A stretch of DNA of 64,000 nt from Nocardioidaceae bacterium (GCA_030447585.1 JAUJOO010000004.1:84448-148447), one strand, 5' to 3'. Shown: positions 9,355 through 18,488, numbered from the stretch's first letter. Notes: generated by a model from the sequence alone, not told the origin. Program-made: numbers and translations.

Positions 9355-10041
9355 CTAGGACTTTCCTCGACGCCCGCTGAGCCAACCGCCGACGAGGGCG
9401 CCGAGCAGCGCAGCGGCCGCACCGACGAGAGCACCCTGCGCAAACCCACCGGTGCCGGAGGCTGAGAGTGCAGCCGCAGCACCGGGCGCCTCGTAGACTC
9501 CCGCGGTCGCTGCGGAGGGGACCCCGGGCGTGTGCGGGCTGGCCTGGCCGTCCGGTGACGCGGCTGGACCCGTGCCGGTCACATCGGTCGTCGACGAGCG
9601 CTCCTTGCCGGTGAGGACGTCGTCCACCGCGCTGAAGAACTCACCAGCCGTCTTCTTGGCGACGCTCGTCAGCATGCGTTGGCCGACGCCACCGATCATG
9701 CCCCCGACCACCGCGTCGGCGTCATACGTCAGGGTCGTCGTGTCACCGGTCTCGGCGAGGGTGACTACCACGTCGGCCCCTACCGTGCCCGGGGTCCCGG
9801 CACCGGCTGCCTTGAGCACGAAGGTGCCCGGCGGCTGCTGGTCGGTAAGTCGCACCTCGCCCGTATAGACCCCCTTGATGGAGGCGACACCGGCCATCAG
9901 CGTCATCCGGTAGGCGTCCTCACCGATGGCCTCGAGCCGCTGGCAGCCAGGGATTGTCCGCACCAGCACCGCAGGGTCGTTGAGGGCAGCCCAGACCTCG
10001 TCACGTGACGCGTGCAAGGTGGCCGTGCCTGTGACCTTCAT
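9355..10041 (-). CDS. coxG: CoxG-like SRPBCC protein with C-terminal membrane anchor
   Basis: A 228-residue protein. Residues 1-145 form an SRPBCC (START-like) domain beginning MKVTGTATLHASRDEVWAAL, with DPAVLVRTIPGCQRLEAIGE typical of the CO dehydrogenase subunit G family. A low-complexity linker follows. The C-terminus is a single membrane segment (LVGAAAALLGALVGGWL) ending in basic residues. CoxG proteins accompany molybdenum hydroxylases and help recruit or anchor the enzyme to the membrane. Here it is separated from the hydroxylase genes by one gene on the other strand and leads the hyuAB genes, tying the two enzyme systems together. Confidence 0.85.
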   Translation of the reverse strand: MKVTGTATLHASRDEVWAALNDPAVLVRTIPGCQRLEAIGEDAYRMTLMAGVASIKGVYTGEVRLTDQQPPGTFVLKAAGAGTPGTVGADVVVTLAETGDTTTLTYDADAVVGGMIGGVGQRMLTSVAKKTAGEFFSAVDDVLTGKERSSTTDVTGTGPAASPDGQASPHTPGVPSAATAGVYEAPGAAAALSASGTGGFAQGALVGAAAALLGALVGGWLSGRRGKS

Positions 10042-10143
10042 CTGCCCTCCGTGCCGACACCGGACGTCTGCGCCGCCTCAGTCGACGACCCTACGAGCCC
10101 ATCGTCGCGCATTCTCGTGGCAGCCAGCCACTAAGGTGGCGGA

Positions 10144-10806
10144 ATGCCGCTGTCGCTACCTGGTCCCTCGTCCCTGATCGGTGCCGCCGGCAAGGGGATC
10201 GACGCCCTCGAGCAGGCAGTGTCACTGGTGCCTCGGCTGAATGTGATCGTGACAGAGGTGGAGACCATCCTGCTGCGGGTCCAGACGGTCGTGGACAACC
10301 TGGAGGTGACCCAGCGACGTGCGGACGCCGCGATCGACCAAACGGCAGCCGTTGTCGCCAGGGCCGGCGATCTGACCACGCGGGCCGGGCCGTTGCTCGA
10401 CCAGCTCGAGCAGTTCCAGCCGACACTCCTGCGGCTGCAGCCGATCCTCGAACGGCTCGCGGATACGACCGACCCAGACGAGGTGGCGGCGATCGTCGCC
10501 GTCGTCGACTTGCTTCCCGAGCTTGTCGAAAAGCTCCACACCGACATCGTCCCGATCCTCGACACGTTCGGCACCGTGGCGCCCGACCTGCGCGACCTCC
10601 TCGACGTGTCGAAGGAGCTGAACGAGATGCTGTCCGCTGTCCCCGGTCTTGGACGCGTCAAGCGCAGGATCGAGGAGGAGCAGGACCTTCAGGACGAGAT
10701 CCGCGCCGAGGAGGTCCCTCCCCGTCACCGGCCCGCAAGCGCTGATCCTGGCTGCGCTTCAGCGCTCGCAGTGGCGACGACGCAGGTCGAACAGCTGACT
10801 CGGTGA
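10144..10806 (+). CDS. Conserved helical protein of unknown function
   Basis: A 220-residue protein from ATG 10144, preceded closely by a purine-rich AAGGTGGCGGA. It is almost entirely helical with heptad character (VVDNLEVTQRRADAAIDQTA, PLLDQLEQFQPTLLRLQPIL), with no signal peptide or membrane segment. Similar proteins are widespread in actinobacteria without an assigned role. I recall them being mislabelled after RuBisCO or MCE proteins; no catalytic motif supports either label. The gene runs opposite to its neighbours, diverges from coxG, and its last 48 bases overlap the 3' end of the molybdenum hydroxylase large subunit gene. Confidence 0.65.
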   Translation: MPLSLPGPSSLIGAAGKGIDALEQAVSLVPRLNVIVTEVETILLRVQTVVDNLEVTQRRADAAIDQTAAVVARAGDLTTRAGPLLDQLEQFQPTLLRLQPILERLADTTDPDEVAAIVAVVDLLPELVEKLHTDIVPILDTFGTVAPDLRDLLDVSKELNEMLSAVPGLGRVKRRIEEEQDLQDEIRAEEVPPRHRPASADPGCASALAVATTQVEQLTR

Positions 10807-13137
10807 GATGGGCATGGTGGTGATCGCGAAGCCCTCGGCGTCCTCGATCGCCGCGGCGATCGCAGCCGAGCCCGGGATGACTCCCGCCTCCCCGGCTCCC
10901 TTCACCCCCAGGGGGTTGAGCGGTGACGGCGTCTCGAGGTGGTCGATCTCGATGTGCGGGACCTCGCTGGCGTACGGCATCAGGAAGTCCATGTAGGAGG
11001 CGTTGAGCAGCTGCCCGGCGTCGTCGTACTCCATCCGCTCGTACAGCGCTCCGGCCACTCCCTGGGCGACGCCGCCGTGGATCTGTCCCTCGACGATCAT
11101 CGGGTTGATCACCGTGCCACAGTCGTGGACGACGCAGTAGCGCAAGATATTGATCTCGGCGGTCTCGGGGTCCGTCTCTACCACCACCGCGTGCATCCCG
11201 TTGGCGAACGTCGAGCCCACGGGCGAGTAGTAGTCGGTGCCCTCGAGTCCCGGCTGCTCCCCCTCGGGCACCGGCGGAGCGGTCGGGTCGACCGGACCGG
11301 CGAACTGCGTCGCGCGTGCCGCCCCGGCATCGAAGGCGTAGCGCAGCGGGTTCGACAGCACGGCGACGGAGCCGAGGTCGATCTCGGACCCAGGTGAGCC
11401 CTTGACGCGGATCTGACCGTCCACGATCTCGAGGTCGTCGACGGCCGCCTCCAGGGCGTTGGCGGCGATCTTCAGCGCCTTGGCCCGGACCTTGCGGGCG
11501 GTCAGCGCCACGGCGCTGCCGGACATCACCGCAGTGCGGGACGCGAAGGTCCCGACGGCGTACTTGAACCGGCGGGTGTCGCCGGTGGTGACCCGCACCC
11601 GCTCCATCTCGACGCCCAGCTCGTCCGCGACGATCTGGGCGAGCATCGTCTGGTGGCCCTGGCCTTGGCTGGTGAGGCCGGTCGAGACGACGACCGAGCC
11701 GTCTGTCTCCACCCGCAGGTGTCCTCCCTCGTACGGCCCCACGCCGGTCCCTTCGACGTAGCAGCCGAGGCCGATACCGACCCGGCGACCCTCGGCCCGT
11801 GCCGCGGCCCGAAAGCTGTCGAACTCGTCCCAGCCGACGAGCGCCTTCAGCTTGGCAAGCGATGCCGGGAAGTCTCCGGAGTCGTACACCAGCGGACGGC
11901 CGTCTTGAAACATCAGCCCGTGGTCGTACGGCATCTCTGCCGGCTGGATGAAGTTGCGCTCCCTGACCACCGCGCGGTCGATCCCGAGGTCGGCGGCGAT
12001 GGCGTCCATGACGCGCTCCATCACGAAGCACCCTTGGGGGCGACCGGCGCCACGGTAGGGCGTCACGATGACGGTGTTCGTGTACATGCTCTGGAACTCG
12101 ACCCGGTAGGCCCCTGGTTTGTAGGGCCCGAGGAGCTGGGTGGAGGTGATGATGGGCACGATCAGGCCGTACGGCGTGTACGCGCCGTTGTCGTGCCAAA
12201 AGCGCACCGACAGCCCGCACAGGCGACCGTCGTCGTCATAGCCGACCTCGACCTCGTGCAGCTGGCCCCGCTCGTGCGCCGAGGAGATGAAGTGCTCTCG
12301 GCGGTCCTCCACCCACTTCACCGGCTGACCCAGCCGCCGGGCTGCCCACGGCACCAAGATCTCCTCCGGCCATGGGTGCACGATCTTCACGCCGAACCCA
12401 CCGCCGATGTCGGGCGTCACGACCTCGACCCGGTCGACCGGGATCGACAGCTTGGCGGCGATCGCCTGACGCACCGAGGTGGACGACTGGGTCGACGTGT
12501 GCACCAGCAAAGACTCGTCGTCGGCGTCCCAGCGTGCCAGCACACCCTTGCCCTCCATCGGCATCGACGCGCTGCGTTCGATCGACAGGGACAAGGTGGC
12601 CCGGTGGGCTGCGGCCGCGATCGCCGCGGCGGCATCGCCGACCTCCTGCACCATCGTGGCCGCGACGTTTCCCGGCACGTCGGCGTGCACCAGTGCGTCG
12701 CCGTCGCGCGAGGCGGCGAGGCCGACGACCGGGGGCAGTGGCTCGTACTCCACCTGGATGAGACCTACGACGTCCTCAGCGACGTAGCGGTCGCTCGCCA
12801 CCACCATGGCGATCGCCTCGCCCACGTGGTTGACCTCCCCGTCGGCCAGCGGGTAGGGGGTGCGGCCTTGGTTCAGCGTCGGATGCGGGATGAGCAAAGG
12901 CAGCGGCTCACTCGTGCGGCCGTCGAGGTCGTCGTACGTGTAGATCGCGACGAGGCCATCGACGGCGAGCGCCGCCGAGACGTCGATGTCCACGATGCGC
13001 GCGTGCGCATGCGGGCTGCGAACGAATGCGACTGCCAGGGCGTCGTGCCCGAGGTCGTCGAGGTAGCGGCCGCGACCACTCAGCAGCCGGGGGTCCTCCA
13101 CCCGGCGGATCCGCTGGCCGAACATCTTGGTCGTCAC
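10759..13137 (-). CDS. coxL: Molybdenum hydroxylase large subunit (CO/xanthine dehydrogenase family)
   Basis: A 792-residue molybdopterin-cytosine-dinucleotide-binding subunit. The GTG at 13137 overlaps the small-subunit stop (GTGA). The active-site loop reads PYRGAGR (about residues 358-364), the form II/AYRGAGR-like version rather than the AYRCSFR loop of true aerobic CO dehydrogenase. The catalytic Glu lies in VKGAGEAG near residue 748. Family knowledge: such enzymes hydroxylate N-heterocycles or aldehydes with water and pass electrons through 2Fe-2S and FAD subunits. With an NCS2 permease upstream and hyuAB downstream, a purine- or hydantoin-like substrate is more likely than CO. The cofactor chaperone and maturation genes are not in this window. 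Confidence 0.88.
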   Translation of the reverse strand: MTTKMFGQRIRRVEDPRLLSGRGRYLDDLGHDALAVAFVRSPHAHARIVDIDVSAALAVDGLVAIYTYDDLDGRTSEPLPLLIPHPTLNQGRTPYPLADGEVNHVGEAIAMVVASDRYVAEDVVGLIQVEYEPLPPVVGLAASRDGDALVHADVPGNVAATMVQEVGDAAAAIAAAAHRATLSLSIERSASMPMEGKGVLARWDADDESLLVHTSTQSSTSVRQAIAAKLSIPVDRVEVVTPDIGGGFGVKIVHPWPEEILVPWAARRLGQPVKWVEDRREHFISSAHERGQLHEVEVGYDDDGRLCGLSVRFWHDNGAYTPYGLIVPIITSTQLLGPYKPGAYRVEFQSMYTNTVIVTPYRGAGRPQGCFVMERVMDAIAADLGIDRAVVRERNFIQPAEMPYDHGLMFQDGRPLVYDSGDFPASLAKLKALVGWDEFDSFRAAARAEGRRVGIGLGCYVEGTGVGPYEGGHLRVETDGSVVVSTGLTSQGQGHQTMLAQIVADELGVEMERVRVTTGDTRRFKYAVGTFASRTAVMSGSAVALTARKVRAKALKIAANALEAAVDDLEIVDGQIRVKGSPGSEIDLGSVAVLSNPLRYAFDAGAARATQFAGPVDPTAPPVPEGEQPGLEGTDYYSPVGSTFANGMHAVVVETDPETAEINILRYCVVHDCGTVINPMIVEGQIHGGVAQGVAGALYERMEYDDAGQLLNASYMDFLMPYASEVPHIEIDHLETPSPLNPLGVKGAGEAGVIPGSAAIAAAIEDAEGFAITTMPISPSQLFDLRRRHCER

Positions 13138-13654
13138 GAGGCTGCCCGCTCACGCCTGATGTCGGCGGCGCGCAGCACTGCCGCGACGATGTTCTGGTAC
13201 CCCGTGCACCGGCACAGGTTGCCGCCGATGGCTGCTCGCGCCTCGTCCTCGGTAGGGTCGGGATTGTCCTCGAGGTACGCCGTGACGGTCGTGATGAACC
13301 CAGGTGTGCAGAATCCGCACTGCAGCGCGTGGCAGTCCTGGAACGCCTGCTGGACGTGTCCGAGGCCGCCATCGGGCTCCAGACACCCTCGGTCGTCGTG
13401 ACGGACGCCCCGTCGACCGACACCGCGAACAGGAGACAGGAGCGAGTCGGCCGGCCCTCCAAGAGCACTGTGCAGGCGCCGCAGACGCCGTGCTCGCAGC
13501 CGACGTGGGTGCCGGTGAGCCGCAGATCGTGACGCAGGGCATCAGACAGCAGCCGACGCGCCGGAACGCGTAGTCGGTGAGGCATGCCGTTGACGGTCAG
13601 CGTCACCTCGTGGAGCGCCTCGCCACTCGCGGGGTCAACGTGCGACGTCGTCAT
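13134..13654 (-). CDS. coxS: Molybdenum hydroxylase 2Fe-2S small subunit, frameshifted
   Basis: The ATG at 13654 overlaps the medium-subunit stop (ATGA). The first part carries the plant-type ferredoxin cluster CEHGVCGAC (Cys53, 58, 61) and Cys73. The frame breaks at about residue 88. A tandem GTGT at 13383-13386 appears where one GT would restore EGLEPDGGLGHVQQAF. The second part, in the shifted frame, has the expected second cluster (CGFCTPG then CRCTGYQNIV) and stops at 13134. Removing one GT gives a normal 172-residue CoxS. This is either a sequencing error or a true inactivating duplication; if true, the whole hydroxylase would be dead. Confidence 0.82.
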
Positions 13655-14526
13655 GCGGCCCGTCTCGCAACGGCGTCGTCTGTCGCCCGAACCAGCACCC
13701 GTTCGGTCAGCACCCGGCTGAGATGACGCCGGTAGTCGGCGGTGGCGTGGATGTCACCCTCGGGGTCGATGACCGCGTCCACGAGCGCGACACCGTCCTC
13801 CCAGTCCACCGCGTCGTACGCCGCACCTCTGCAGGCGGCGGTGACGTCGACGAGCACCGGGGTGGCCCCCACGCTGATCAGGCACACCGCCGCGCTCGCC
13901 AGGGAACTGTTGCTGTCGAGGACGACGAGCGCTCCCACCCCGACGAGTCCGTAGTCGCCATGACGACGAGCGATCTCCAGCCAGGCCGACCCGGATCCGG
14001 CGGGCGGGTGCGGGAAACATGCGGACACAGCCACCTCGTCGGGCTCGAGCGCCGACTCGAGTGGTCCGACGAAGAAGGCTTCGGCGTCGATGCTGCGTCG
14101 GCCGCGTGCGGTGCTGACCACCTCGACGCTTCCGCCGAGCAGTCGCAGCACCGCCGGCATCTCGGCGGCGGGGTCGGCGTGCACCAGGCTTCCCACGGTA
14201 GTCCCCCGGTTGCGGATGGTGGCGTGCGCGACATGCTGGACGGCGCGACGCAGCAGCGGGTTGGCGTCATAGGCCGCCACGTTGCGCTCGAGGTCGCCGT
14301 GGCGGGTCAGCGCACCGATGCGAACCGCTGTGTCCGACACGTCGATGTCGGCCAGCCCGGTGACGTGGTTCAGGTCGACAAGCGCCGCCGGCGCTGCCAG
14401 CCGCATCGACATGATGGGGATCAGCGACTGTCCACCCGCCAAGATCTTGCCCTCCGTGGCCGCCAGCATCGACGCAGCCTCGTCGACGGTGCTGGGCCGG
14501 TGGTAGGCGAAGGGTGCCGGTTTCAC
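13651..14526 (-). CDS. coxM: Molybdenum hydroxylase FAD-binding medium subunit
   Basis: A 291-residue FAD subunit of the xanthine/CO dehydrogenase family. It starts MKPAPFAYHRPSTVDEA and has the two FAD-binding motifs AGGQSLIP (about residues 31-38) and TIRNRGTTVGSL (about 103-114), then the CO-dehydrogenase flavoprotein C-terminal domain. It would take electrons from the 2Fe-2S subunit and hand them to an acceptor. It starts 20 bases after the permease gene ends and overlaps coxS by four bases. The medium-small-large order is that of form I cox operons, although the large-subunit loop is form II-like. Confidence 0.9.
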   Translation of the reverse strand: MKPAPFAYHRPSTVDEAASMLAATEGKILAGGQSLIPIMSMRLAAPAALVDLNHVTGLADIDVSDTAVRIGALTRHGDLERNVAAYDANPLLRRAVQHVAHATIRNRGTTVGSLVHADPAAEMPAVLRLLGGSVEVVSTARGRRSIDAEAFFVGPLESALEPDEVAVSACFPHPPAGSGSAWLEIARRHGDYGLVGVGALVVLDSNSSLASAAVCLISVGATPVLVDVTAACRGAAYDAVDWEDGVALVDAVIDPEGDIHATADYRRHLSRVLTERVLVRATDDAVARRAA

Positions 14527-14546
14527 GGCTGGCTGTCACCTTTCTG

Positions 14547-16088
14547 TCAGACCCGCTCAGGCGGGTCCGACGGGTCGCTCCTACGCTGGTCGGTGCCGGA
14601 GCCCGTCTCGTGCTCGTCAACCTTGTACATGTCGGGTTGACCTGTTGCAAGCATCGTCCCTGGGTCGCTCTCGCGCAGGTGCGAAGGCGCAATGGAACGG
14701 CACAGGTGGTAGAAGGCGATCACCACAATGGTGCCGAGGGAGATGCCGCTGAGGGTGAAGTCTTCGGAGACCAGCAGCTCGACGTTGCCGATCGCGATGA
14801 CGATGCCGGCGGCCAGCGGAACCAGGTTGACCGGGTTGCCGAAGTCCACGCGGTTCTCGATCCAGATCTTCGCACCGAGCAGGCCGATCATGCCGTAGAG
14901 CACCACGGTGATGCCGCCGAGTACGCCGCCCGGGGTAGTCGCGACGAGCGCGCCGAACTTCGGTGACAGACCGAAGATGATTGCCACGACCGCGGCGACA
15001 TAGTAGGCAGCGGTCGAGTAGACCCGGGTGGCAGCCATCACGCCGATGTTCTCGGCGTACGTGGTGGTGGGCGAGCCACCGACCGAGCTCGCCAGCGCGG
15101 TGCCGAACCCGTCGGCGGCAATGGCCCGGCCCATCACCGGGTTGAGGTCGCGACGCGTCATCGCACCGACCGCCTTGACGTGCCCGGTGTTCTCTGCGAT
15201 CAGCGCTATCACCGCGGGCAGGACGAGCAGTGTGAAGGTGAGCGAAAAGCTGGGCCCGTGCCAGCCCACCACGCCGGCGGCGCTGTCGGTATGAGGGGGG
15301 AAACCGATCCAGTCAGCGGCTCTGACACTGTCCCAGCTGACACGGTCGTGCGCGAACGCCGTAGCGACGCAGTAGGGCCCTTCGGCTTCGCAGGGGTTTC
15401 CGTTCGCGTCGAGCAGGTTCTGGCCGGGCAGGACAGACGTGATGGGGCCGCCAACCTTGTCGATGATGACCGACACGACGTAACCGAAGATCAGGCCCAG
15501 GAAGATTGCTATCCGTCCGAGAAAGCCCCTGATGCCGACGGCCACCAGGATGACGAACGCCATCGTGGCGAGCGCAACCCACTGGTCCTGCGGCCAGTAG
15601 ATGTCGGCCACGACAGGCGCCAGGTTGAAGCCGATCAACATGACTACGGCACCGGTGACGGCCGGCGGCAGGACGGCGTTGAGCACGCGGGGGCCGGCGA
15701 AATGAATGAGCACTCCCACGAGGAGCAGGACGACGCCGGCAACCAGGATCGCGCCGGTGACATCGGCAGAGTCGCCACCTTGGGCGCGGATGGCGGCCAC
15801 GCCACCGACGAAGGACGCGCTGGTCCCGAGATAGCTTGGCACCTTTCCCTGCACGATGAGCAGGAAGCAGATGGTGGCGATGCCGCTCATCATGATCGCC
15901 AGCTGGGCGTTGAGTCCCATGATCAGCGGGAAGACGAACGTGGCGCCGAACATCGCGACCACGTGCTGGGCGCCGAGTCCGAGAGTGCGTCCCCATGACA
16001 GCCGCTCGTCCGGTGCGACAGATTCCCCGGGGGGCGGCGTGTTGCCGTCGTGGACGACCTTCCAACCGATGGCCATGGCGACTCCCAA
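14547..16088 (-). CDS. NCS2 family uracil/xanthine-type permease
   Basis: A 513-residue polytopic membrane protein with about 12-14 hydrophobic segments. It has the NCS2 signature QH motif in GAQHVVAMFGATFVFPLIMG (TM1), and SSVGGSPTTTYAENIGVMA, the substrate-site NCS2 segment. A long hydrophilic insert (about residues 225-275) follows TM7. The family imports uracil, xanthine, uric acid or related bases with protons. It is the first gene of the hydroxylase transcript, so it probably brings in the substrate that the molybdenum enzyme and HyuAB process. The precise base cannot be assigned. Start chosen at ATG 16088; an ATG three codons downstream is also possible. Confidence 0.88.
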   Translation of the reverse strand: MGVAMAIGWKVVHDGNTPPPGESVAPDERLSWGRTLGLGAQHVVAMFGATFVFPLIMGLNAQLAIMMSGIATICFLLIVQGKVPSYLGTSASFVGGVAAIRAQGGDSADVTGAILVAGVVLLLVGVLIHFAGPRVLNAVLPPAVTGAVVMLIGFNLAPVVADIYWPQDQWVALATMAFVILVAVGIRGFLGRIAIFLGLIFGYVVSVIIDKVGGPITSVLPGQNLLDANGNPCEAEGPYCVATAFAHDRVSWDSVRAADWIGFPPHTDSAAGVVGWHGPSFSLTFTLLVLPAVIALIAENTGHVKAVGAMTRRDLNPVMGRAIAADGFGTALASSVGGSPTTTYAENIGVMAATRVYSTAAYYVAAVVAIIFGLSPKFGALVATTPGGVLGGITVVLYGMIGLLGAKIWIENRVDFGNPVNLVPLAAGIVIAIGNVELLVSEDFTLSGISLGTIVVIAFYHLCRSIAPSHLRESDPGTMLATGQPDMYKVDEHETGSGTDQRRSDPSDPPERV

Positions 16089-16269
16089 CGTCGATCTCGC
16101 GTGACTGGCGTGACTGCGTCACATGTGCAACAGGATGCCGGAACGGCGAGCGTTGTGCAGGTATGACGCGCAGATCGCCACCTACCGACCCCGGTCGGCC
16201 CGGTCCGACGGGCCCTTGCGCCTTCGCTTCACACCTTGCCGGCGATCGTTGGCACAATTGGCCATCGTC
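16089..16269. promoter_or_regulatory. Divergent control region, permease operon versus allHFG-like operon
   Basis: These 181 bases separate the two halves of the catabolic region and must hold promoters for both. Visible structure: a GGCCC/GGGCC hairpin around 16197-16214 with an overlapping CCGACC/GGTCGG pair, and a 16-base string CTTGCGCCTTCGCTTC (16215-16230) that recurs exactly at 57075-57090. No convincing -10/-35 pair or operator could be assigned by eye. Confidence 0.4.
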
Positions 16270-17034
16270 ATGACGGCAGCGCAGCGGTTAGCGTTGCTGC
16301 CACCCCAGCCCCTGACCGAGGGAGTCGACGTGGACCGTAGCTCAGGCGCCGTTGTCAGCGTCGCCTTGCTCTCGCTCGTCGACGGTCCACCGCAGGAGCT
16401 AGAGATCGTGCACCGGACGGGCTCGGTATGGCAGCTCTCCGAGTCCACCGGCAAAGTCGCAGCCTGTGTCACCTTCCCTGGTTCACTTCGGCTCCCCCAC
16501 GCGGTTGCTGTGAAGGAGCGGCTCTGCGAGCAGACCACGATCCGGTTCGGACACGGCACGCTGAGGCTCGACGGAAAGCGGCTGCCGGTGAGGCGCTGGT
16601 GGCGGCCGGCGAAACCACGGTTGCCCGCACTGCGCCGCCGACTGCGCGACGACGTGGTCTCCCAGACCTGTCGACAATGGCGTAGCAGCCTGGGGCGCGG
16701 CGAGGGTCTCACGCCGTACGCGGACGACGTCTTGTGCGGCACGCTGGCCACGATGCAGGCGGCCGGGCACCCCCAGGCTGCCGCCTTGTCCCGCGAGATC
16801 GCGGCGGCTCCCCTGGAGGAGCTCACCACCGCGGCGTCCGCCGGGCTGCTGCGACAAGCCGCGGCAGGCTGGTGTCTCGACGAGGTGGCCGCAGTGCTGA
16901 CCGCACACACGACACGCGGTGGACTGACCGCCGCCCTCGCTTGTCTCGAACAGATCGGGCACAGCTCGGGTAGCGGGCTGTCCGAAGGTATCCACAACGT
17001 CCTGCGCGGCGCGGCCAGGCAGGCGACGGCGTGA
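16270..17034 (+). CDS. DUF2877 protein, AllH-like oxamate carbamoyltransferase subunit
   Basis: A 254-residue protein from ATG 16270; an upstream in-frame start would only add unstructured basic residues. The C-terminal half contains GRGEGLTPYADDVLCGTLAT, the hallmark Gly-Leu-Thr-Pro-x-x-Asp-Asp motif of DUF2877 proteins. Family knowledge: the E. coli member YlbF (AllH) works with FdrA/AllF and YlbE/AllG as oxamate carbamoyltransferase in allantoin breakdown, yielding carbamoyl phosphate. The FdrA-like gene follows with a four-base overlap and DUF1116 after it, so the three-subunit set is complete. The actual carbamoylated substrate here is inferred, not known. Confidence 0.75.
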   Translation: MTAAQRLALLPPQPLTEGVDVDRSSGAVVSVALLSLVDGPPQELEIVHRTGSVWQLSESTGKVAACVTFPGSLRLPHAVAVKERLCEQTTIRFGHGTLRLDGKRLPVRRWWRPAKPRLPALRRRLRDDVVSQTCRQWRSSLGRGEGLTPYADDVLCGTLATMQAAGHPQAAALSREIAAAPLEELTTAASAGLLRQAAAGWCLDEVAAVLTAHTTRGGLTAALACLEQIGHSSGSGLSEGIHNVLRGAARQATA

Positions 17035-18488
17035 CCCGTCACGTCGAGGTCCGCAGCGGGACCTACCGCGACTCCGTCGGGCTGATGCAGGCAAGCCGGG
17101 ATCTGCGGGCACTGGACGGCGTCAGCTCGGCACTGGTGGCGATGGCGACCGGGCTCAACCTCGACCTGCTCGCCTCGATGGGTTTCGACACACCGGACGG
17201 GCTCGGTCCCAACGACATGATCGTCGCCATCGAGGCCGCCGACGAGGAGACGGTCAGGGAGGCGACGACGGCGCTCGACGACGCCTTGGCTGCGGCACCG
17301 GTGGGCAAGAAGGGCTCTACCGATGTACCGCCACCAACGATCATGGCAGCTGCCAGGCGCGCCTCGGCGCAGCTTGCCTTGGTCAGCACCCCAGGGGGGG
17401 TAGCGGCCATCGATGCCGCGGACGCCTTGGCTGCAGGCCTCGACACCATGGTCTTCAGTGACAACGTCAGCATCGAGCACGAGGTCCGGCTGAAGGAGAT
17501 CGCGGCAGACGCCGGCCTGCTGCTGATGGGACCCGACTGCGGCACGGCGGTCGTGTCGGGGGTCGGGCTCGGCTTCGCCAACGTCGTACGGCCAGGACCT
17601 GTCGGCATCGTGGCTGCCTCCGGCACCGGAGCCCAGCACCTGATGGCGCTGCTGGACGGCGCCGATATAGGCGTCACCCACTGCCTCGGAGTGGGGGGTC
17701 GTGACCTCTCCGCGGCGGTGGCGGCGCGCTCCACGCTGGCCGCTCTCGACAGGCTCGACGCCGACCCGGACATCTCGACGATCGTCGTGGTCTCCAAACC
17801 TCCAGCGCCCGAAGTCGCCGAGCTGGTCACCGCGCACGCCGATCGCCTTGCGACCACGACGGTACTCGGCTATCTCGGCGAGGGTCAGCCCGACCTTACG
17901 GCGACTGCCGAGCGGGTGGCCGCCGCTGTCGGACAGCGATGGGTCACGCCGCGCCGCTGGGGCGAGGCGGTCTCGGGGCCGCGACCGGGGTATGTGCGAG
18001 GCCTGTTCGTGGGCGGCACCCTTTGCGACGAGGCCATGCTGGTCGCCGCCGCCGAGCTCGGGCCGGTCTCGTCGAACATCCCCATCCGTGGTGGACACCG
18101 CCTGGACGAGACGCTCACCTCGGCAGGACACACGTTCATCGACTTCGGCGACGACCAGCTGACGGTCGGCAGGCCGCACCCGATGATCGATCCGACCCTC
18201 CGGTTGGAGCGACTGGAGCGGGAGCTGGCCGATCCGACCTGTGCCGTCGTCCTGCTCGACGTCGTCTTGGGCATGGGCGCGCACCCCGACCCGGCGAGCG
18301 ACCTCGCAGCGGTGATCAGCCGGTACGACGGTCCGGTGGTCGTGTCCCTGGTCGGCACGCGCGACGACCCGCAGGGACTCGAGGAGCAGGCAGTGCGGCT
18401 GGTCGAGGCCGGAGCCGTGATCCATGCCTCGAACGCCGCCGCGACCCGCCACGCGCTCACCTTCGTCCAGAAGGGTCAGACAGCGTGA
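17031..18488 (+). CDS. fdrA: FdrA family protein, AllF-like
   Basis: A 485-residue protein from GTG 17031, overlapping the preceding stop. It has two CoA-ligase-like Rossmann modules. The first includes LLLMGPDCGTAVV (about residues 163-175) and GIVAASGTGAQHLMALLDGA (about 190-209); the second starts near VRGLFVGGTLCDEA. These match FdrA/AllF, a succinyl-CoA-synthetase-like protein now linked to oxamate carbamoyltransferase rather than cell division. It is the middle gene of the trio, coupled on both sides by four-base overlaps. No carbamate kinase follows, so carbamoyl phosphate, if made, would have to feed other enzymes. Confidence 0.85.
   Translation: MTRHVEVRSGTYRDSVGLMQASRDLRALDGVSSALVAMATGLNLDLLASMGFDTPDGLGPNDMIVAIEAADEETVREATTALDDALAAAPVGKKGSTDVPPPTIMAAARRASAQLALVSTPGGVAAIDAADALAAGLDTMVFSDNVSIEHEVRLKEIAADAGLLLMGPDCGTAVVSGVGLGFANVVRPGPVGIVAASGTGAQHLMALLDGADIGVTHCLGVGGRDLSAAVAARSTLAALDRLDADPDISTIVVVSKPPAPEVAELVTAHADRLATTTVLGYLGEGQPDLTATAERVAAAVGQRWVTPRRWGEAVSGPRPGYVRGLFVGGTLCDEAMLVAAAELGPVSSNIPIRGGHRLDETLTSAGHTFIDFGDDQLTVGRPHPMIDPTLRLERLERELADPTCAVVLLDVVLGMGAHPDPASDLAAVISRYDGPVVVSLVGTRDDPQGLEEQAVRLVEAGAVIHASNAAATRHALTFVQKGQTA

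Noticed and set aside
10759..14526. Reading the coxMSL genes as a CO dehydrogenase for carbon monoxide oxidation
   Set aside because: The active-site loop is PYRGAGR, not AYRCSFR, and the gene neighbours concern heterocycle transport and ring opening.
16182..18452. 756-codon minus-strand frame opposite the DUF2877 and FdrA genes
   Set aside because: An antisense shadow rich in Arg, His and Val; the plus-strand frames carry known family signatures.
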